From positions 558,001 through 622,000 of the forward strand of contig CAXXPL010000011.1 in assembly GCA_963674665.2 (NCBI GenBank): a stretch of 64,000 nt of DNA, given 5' to 3'. The position numbers and the translations under genes were made by a program. Shown one piece after another: positions 61,493 through 64,000 of the stretch. The stretch is from G963674665 sp963674665 (GTDB lineage: Bacteria > Desulfobacterota > Desulfovibrionia > Desulfovibrionales > Desulfovibrionaceae). A model generated the notes under the pieces. That model was not told the origin of the DNA, searched no databases, and was given only the letters and a program-made list of their open reading frames with translations. How positions within the stretch are numbered: the stretch's first letter is position 1; every line of letters starts with the position of its first letter.

Positions 61493-62005
61493 TCAGGAGT
61501 TCAGTTTATTCTGCTCGGGCAATTGGGGCAGGTTTTCGATGCGCAGTTGCTCGGGCATATAGGGGCGGATGCTCTGGGCCACATGATCCAGATAGGGCGC
61601 GAAGAGGGATGTCTGCATGAACTCGGCCTGGGGCAGATAGTTGTTCAACAGCATGAACAGCACCAGGCTGATGAGGGCTCCCTTGGTCAGACCGATGAAG
61701 CCGCCGGAGACGGTGTTCATGAGGTCCGAGGGCGAGGCCAGGACCCTGTGCAGGAGTTTCCCCAGAAGGGTGGCGGCGACAATGGCTCCCACGAACACGA
61801 CGAGATAGGCGAGAGTGCCCCCCCATCCGGACTCGGTGATGTACTCGCGAACATAGGGGGAGAGGGCGTTGTGGTACTTGTTGGCAAGGACAAACGCCAG
61901 CACCACACCGACTATGGCCGTGATTTCAATGATGAATCCCCGGAACAAGCCGCGAATGAGGAAGTAGCCGGCAATGATGCAGAAAGCGATGTCTAGGAGG
62001 TTCAT
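61493..62005 (-). CDS. cvpA: CvpA family membrane protein
   Basis: Inner-membrane protein of 170 residues with four hydrophobic segments: LLDIAFCIIAGYFLIRGLF, IVGVVLAFVLA, LAYLVVFVGAIVAATLLG and ALISLVLFMLLNNYL. RGLFRGFIIEI and the later GGFIGLTKGALIS are CvpA signatures. The family is linked to colicin V production and stress resistance in Escherichia coli; its biochemical role is unclear. The ATG at 62005 has only a weak GAG upstream. Confidence 0.88.
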   Translation of the reverse strand: MNLLDIAFCIIAGYFLIRGLFRGFIIEITAIVGVVLAFVLANKYHNALSPYVREYITESGWGGTLAYLVVFVGAIVAATLLGKLLHRVLASPSDLMNTVSGGFIGLTKGALISLVLFMLLNNYLPQAEFMQTSLFAPYLDHVAQSIRPYMPEQLRIENLPQLPEQNKLNS

Positions 62006-62300
62006 TTCACTCGGAGTCCTGGGCGGCCAGGATCAAGAGCCTTGGGGCGGTTAATTGAGTACGGTCGCTATGGGGTGTCCCGCTCACCTGTTGTTGGAAA
62101 AAATCTAGCTGAAAACAGCGAAAAGTAAAAGGGAGAAAAAAAACACCCAGGTTTGAGTTTGTCTATCTCTCTGATAAACCACTTGAAAATAATCGGGAAG
62201 CAGACAATTTTTAGAAGTGACTGAAAAAAGGGGGGTTGATCAAGAAAGCAAGCCTCGCGTATTCATCTGGCTAACCGCTAATTTGGAGGATCGGAACAGT

Positions 62301-63578
62301 ATGGGCCGCATATCCATGACCGCACTCAGACCTGGAATGGTGTTGGCTGAAGAGGTGCGCGACAGGAATGGACGATTGCTTTTGGACGAAGGGCAGATTA
62401 TCTCGGAAAGACATCTGCGTATTCTGAAAATTTGGAGTGTGGTGGAGGTTTCGGTCCGAGGAGTTGACGAGGAAAGCCAGCCCAGGGATGGCGCGGTCGA
62501 GATCGAGGACAGGAAGCTCTGGGAGGCGGTTCAGGAGTACCAGGCTGCCCGGTTTTCCTTCAATGATCTCTCCCATCCCGTCTGCAAGGCTCTCTTTGAA
62601 CACTGCGTGGAGAGGCATGTGGAAGCGTGTCTCAGGCAGCACGTTCCGTATCATGTTGTTCAGGGCAGAAGTCTGACCTTGAAAGCACACCACTGTGACG
62701 CGGGTGATTCGACACCACCGGACAAGCCTTCCCGGAGACAGAGTCCCGAGGAACTGCTTCGCCTGGACGAGGGGTTGGGCACGTTGCCCATGGTTTTCCA
62801 CAAGCTGGTCGCGGTGGTCAACGACCCGGGTAGTTCAGCCTTGGATGCCGCCGAGGTGATAAGTTACGATCCTCAGTTGGCGGCAAAATTGTTAAGAATT
62901 GTAAACAGCACTTTTTATGGCATGCGTATGGAGGTGGAATCCGTCTCCCGCGCTGTGGCCATTATCGGTGGCAATCAGCTGTTATCCCTGGCTATGGGCC
63001 TTAGTGTGGTCAGCGCCTTCAAGGGAATTCCATCGGAAATGGTCGATATGGAAGCTTTTTGGAAGCACAGCGTGGCCTGTGGTATTGCGGCCAGACTCAT
63101 GGCCGGCTTTCGAAAGGTACCGAATACGGAACGTTTTTTTGTTTCCGGATTGCTCCACGATGTGGGGCGGCTCGCCTTTTTCGCACAGCAGCCGGAGCGT
63201 GCGCGAAAAATGCTGGAAAATACCCGAGGGCTGGGGCGCCTATTGGTGGATCAGGAGAACCTGGAACTTGGCCTGAACCACTCAATCCTGGGCCGGGTTC
63301 TGCTGGAAAACTGGAAGTTACCGTTTTCATTGGAAAACAATGTCGGGTATCATCATGACTTTGAGAGCAGTCCAAACAGGCAGGACGCAGCCCTGTTGCA
63401 ACTGGCGGATGTTCTGGCCAATGCCCTTGAATGCGGCACAAGCGGAGAACGGTATGTTCCCCGCGTATCGGCGGAGCTTTGGGAGGCAGTAGGTGTGCCT
63501 GTCGGGGCCTTGGTGCAAATATTGATACAAGTTGACCTGCAACTGGATGATATTTTACGGTTTTTTATAGATGGATGA
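62301..63578 (+). CDS. HDOD-domain signalling protein
   Basis: Cytoplasmic protein of 425 residues. The N-terminal 55 residues (MTALRPGMVLAEEVRDRNGR) form a small domain often found before HD-GYP or HDOD domains. The HDOD domain (about 170-380) has LGTLPMVFHKLVAVVNDP, SYDPQLAAKLLRIVNSTFYG and the partly preserved HD-like pair in SGLLHDVGRLAFF. HDOD proteins act in signal transduction, often with GGDEF, receiver or GAF proteins. The ATG at 62301 follows GGAGGA at ten bases. Its stop overlaps the start of the next gene by eight bases. Confidence 0.88.
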   Translation: MGRISMTALRPGMVLAEEVRDRNGRLLLDEGQIISERHLRILKIWSVVEVSVRGVDEESQPRDGAVEIEDRKLWEAVQEYQAARFSFNDLSHPVCKALFEHCVERHVEACLRQHVPYHVVQGRSLTLKAHHCDAGDSTPPDKPSRRQSPEELLRLDEGLGTLPMVFHKLVAVVNDPGSSALDAAEVISYDPQLAAKLLRIVNSTFYGMRMEVESVSRAVAIIGGNQLLSLAMGLSVVSAFKGIPSEMVDMEAFWKHSVACGIAARLMAGFRKVPNTERFFVSGLLHDVGRLAFFAQQPERARKMLENTRGLGRLLVDQENLELGLNHSILGRVLLENWKLPFSLENNVGYHHDFESSPNRQDAALLQLADVLANALECGTSGERYVPRVSAELWEAVGVPVGALVQILIQVDLQLDDILRFFIDG

Positions 63579-64000
63579 CAAGAAGGGCCTGAACAGGCAG
63601 CAGCAGGAGCTGGAAAAAAGGCTCAAGCATTTGGAGCAGCAGGCGCGCTTCACTTACGACGTGCTTGAAATGGCCGCCACCTTGGGCGATTTCCAGACAA
63701 ACATCAACCAACTCCAGGAGCCGAGCGAGATCCTGCGGGAAACCACTGGGCGCATTCAGGGGTTCATCCCCTTTTTGGCCACCGCGTTCTATCTCGTGGA
63801 CGAGACAAGCCAGGACTTTGTTCTCACCCTGTGCCTGCCGGATGAACAACGGTCGCTCATAGAAAAGGAAGTGAACCATCTCATAGAGAATGGCATTTTC
63901 TCCTTGGCCCTGCGCGAGAACCGCTCCATCCACGTACACTCCCAATCGGGAAAGCAGCGACTGGTGCTGCATTCCCTCGCCACCAGCTCTCGTACCAGAG
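63571..64000 (+). CDS. GAF-domain signalling protein, C-terminus beyond window edge
   Basis: The 143 visible residues begin with a coiled coil (QQQELEKRLKHLEQQ) followed by a region like a GAF domain (RIQGFIPFLATAFYLVDETS, then DFVLTLCLPDEQ). Overlap of ATGGATGA with the HDOD stop shows coupling. The output domain lies outside the window; a histidine kinase, GGDEF or phosphatase domain are all possible. Confidence 0.7.
   Translation, partial: MDDKKGLNRQQQELEKRLKHLEQQARFTYDVLEMAATLGDFQTNINQLQEPSEILRETTGRIQGFIPFLATAFYLVDETSQDFVLTLCLPDEQRSLIEKEVNHLIENGIFSLALRENRSIHVHSQSGKQRLVLHSLATSSRTR

Overview
The window looks like a chromosomal segment of a high-GC, Gram-negative, anaerobic sulfate reducer of the Desulfovibrio type. 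The strongest clues are a two-subunit [FeFe] hydrogenase with a short ferredoxin-type catalytic subunit and a Tat-exported small subunit, its HydE/HydF maturases, several large sensor kinases, many ABC uptake systems, and a recurrent intergenic hairpin repeat. No rRNA, tRNA, phage or CRISPR locus was seen. The genus is inferred from gene content only.

Layout. 1-7.0 kb: a sensor kinase cut by the window edge, then a choline-to-glycine-betaine operon (FadR-type GntR regulator, betA, betB, choline-binding protein) behind two FadR-like operator sites. 7.0-15.3 kb: a DinB-like protein, an SDR oxidoreductase, an M16C metallopeptidase carrying a one-base frameshift, and an Mla-type lipid-transport operon (STAS-MlaE, MlaF, MlaD, auxiliary lipoprotein). 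15.3-27.6 kb: a complete Liv-type ABC transporter followed by phenylacetate-CoA ligase, an amidohydrolase, and two tandem regulator/ligase pairs (XRE-cupin regulator plus AMP-forming acyl-CoA synthetase). Together these suggest uptake and CoA activation of carboxylic, possibly aromatic, acids. 28-33.5 kb: a 106-residue protein with 37 histidines and a HypB-like N-terminus, an ORF-less group II intron, and a 1386-residue hybrid kinase with six PAS domains.

33.6-40.7 kb: the hydrogenase region. A minus-strand set (TM1266-type regulator, aspartase, hydE, hydF) is divergent from a plus-strand set (maturation-protease-like protein, hydA, hydB). hydG is not in the window. 40.9-48.2 kb: a thioesterase, two VOC proteins (one frameshifted), a polar amino-acid ABC transporter with two permeases, and pgi. 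48.3-54.1 kb: a compact four-gene signalling operon made of a periplasmic-binding lipoprotein, a PAS histidine kinase, a receiver-STAS protein, and a GAF-coiled-coil-TM-rhodanese protein. 54.7-58.5 kb: a 1222-residue autotransporter with an AT-rich 5' part and near-identical 81-bp repeats. 58.6-64 kb: a 31-residue membrane protein, an intact IS5-like element with terminal repeats and a 4-bp target duplication, mazG, cvpA, an HDOD protein and a GAF protein cut by the right edge.

Best leads for new biology: the four-gene binding-protein/kinase/STAS/rhodanese cassette; the degenerate maturation-protease homologue beside an [FeFe] hydrogenase; the stand-alone HypB-N-terminal-like histidine-rich protein; the ORF-less group II intron; and a dispersed hairpin-plus-tail repeat, one copy of which supplies the C-terminus of HydE.
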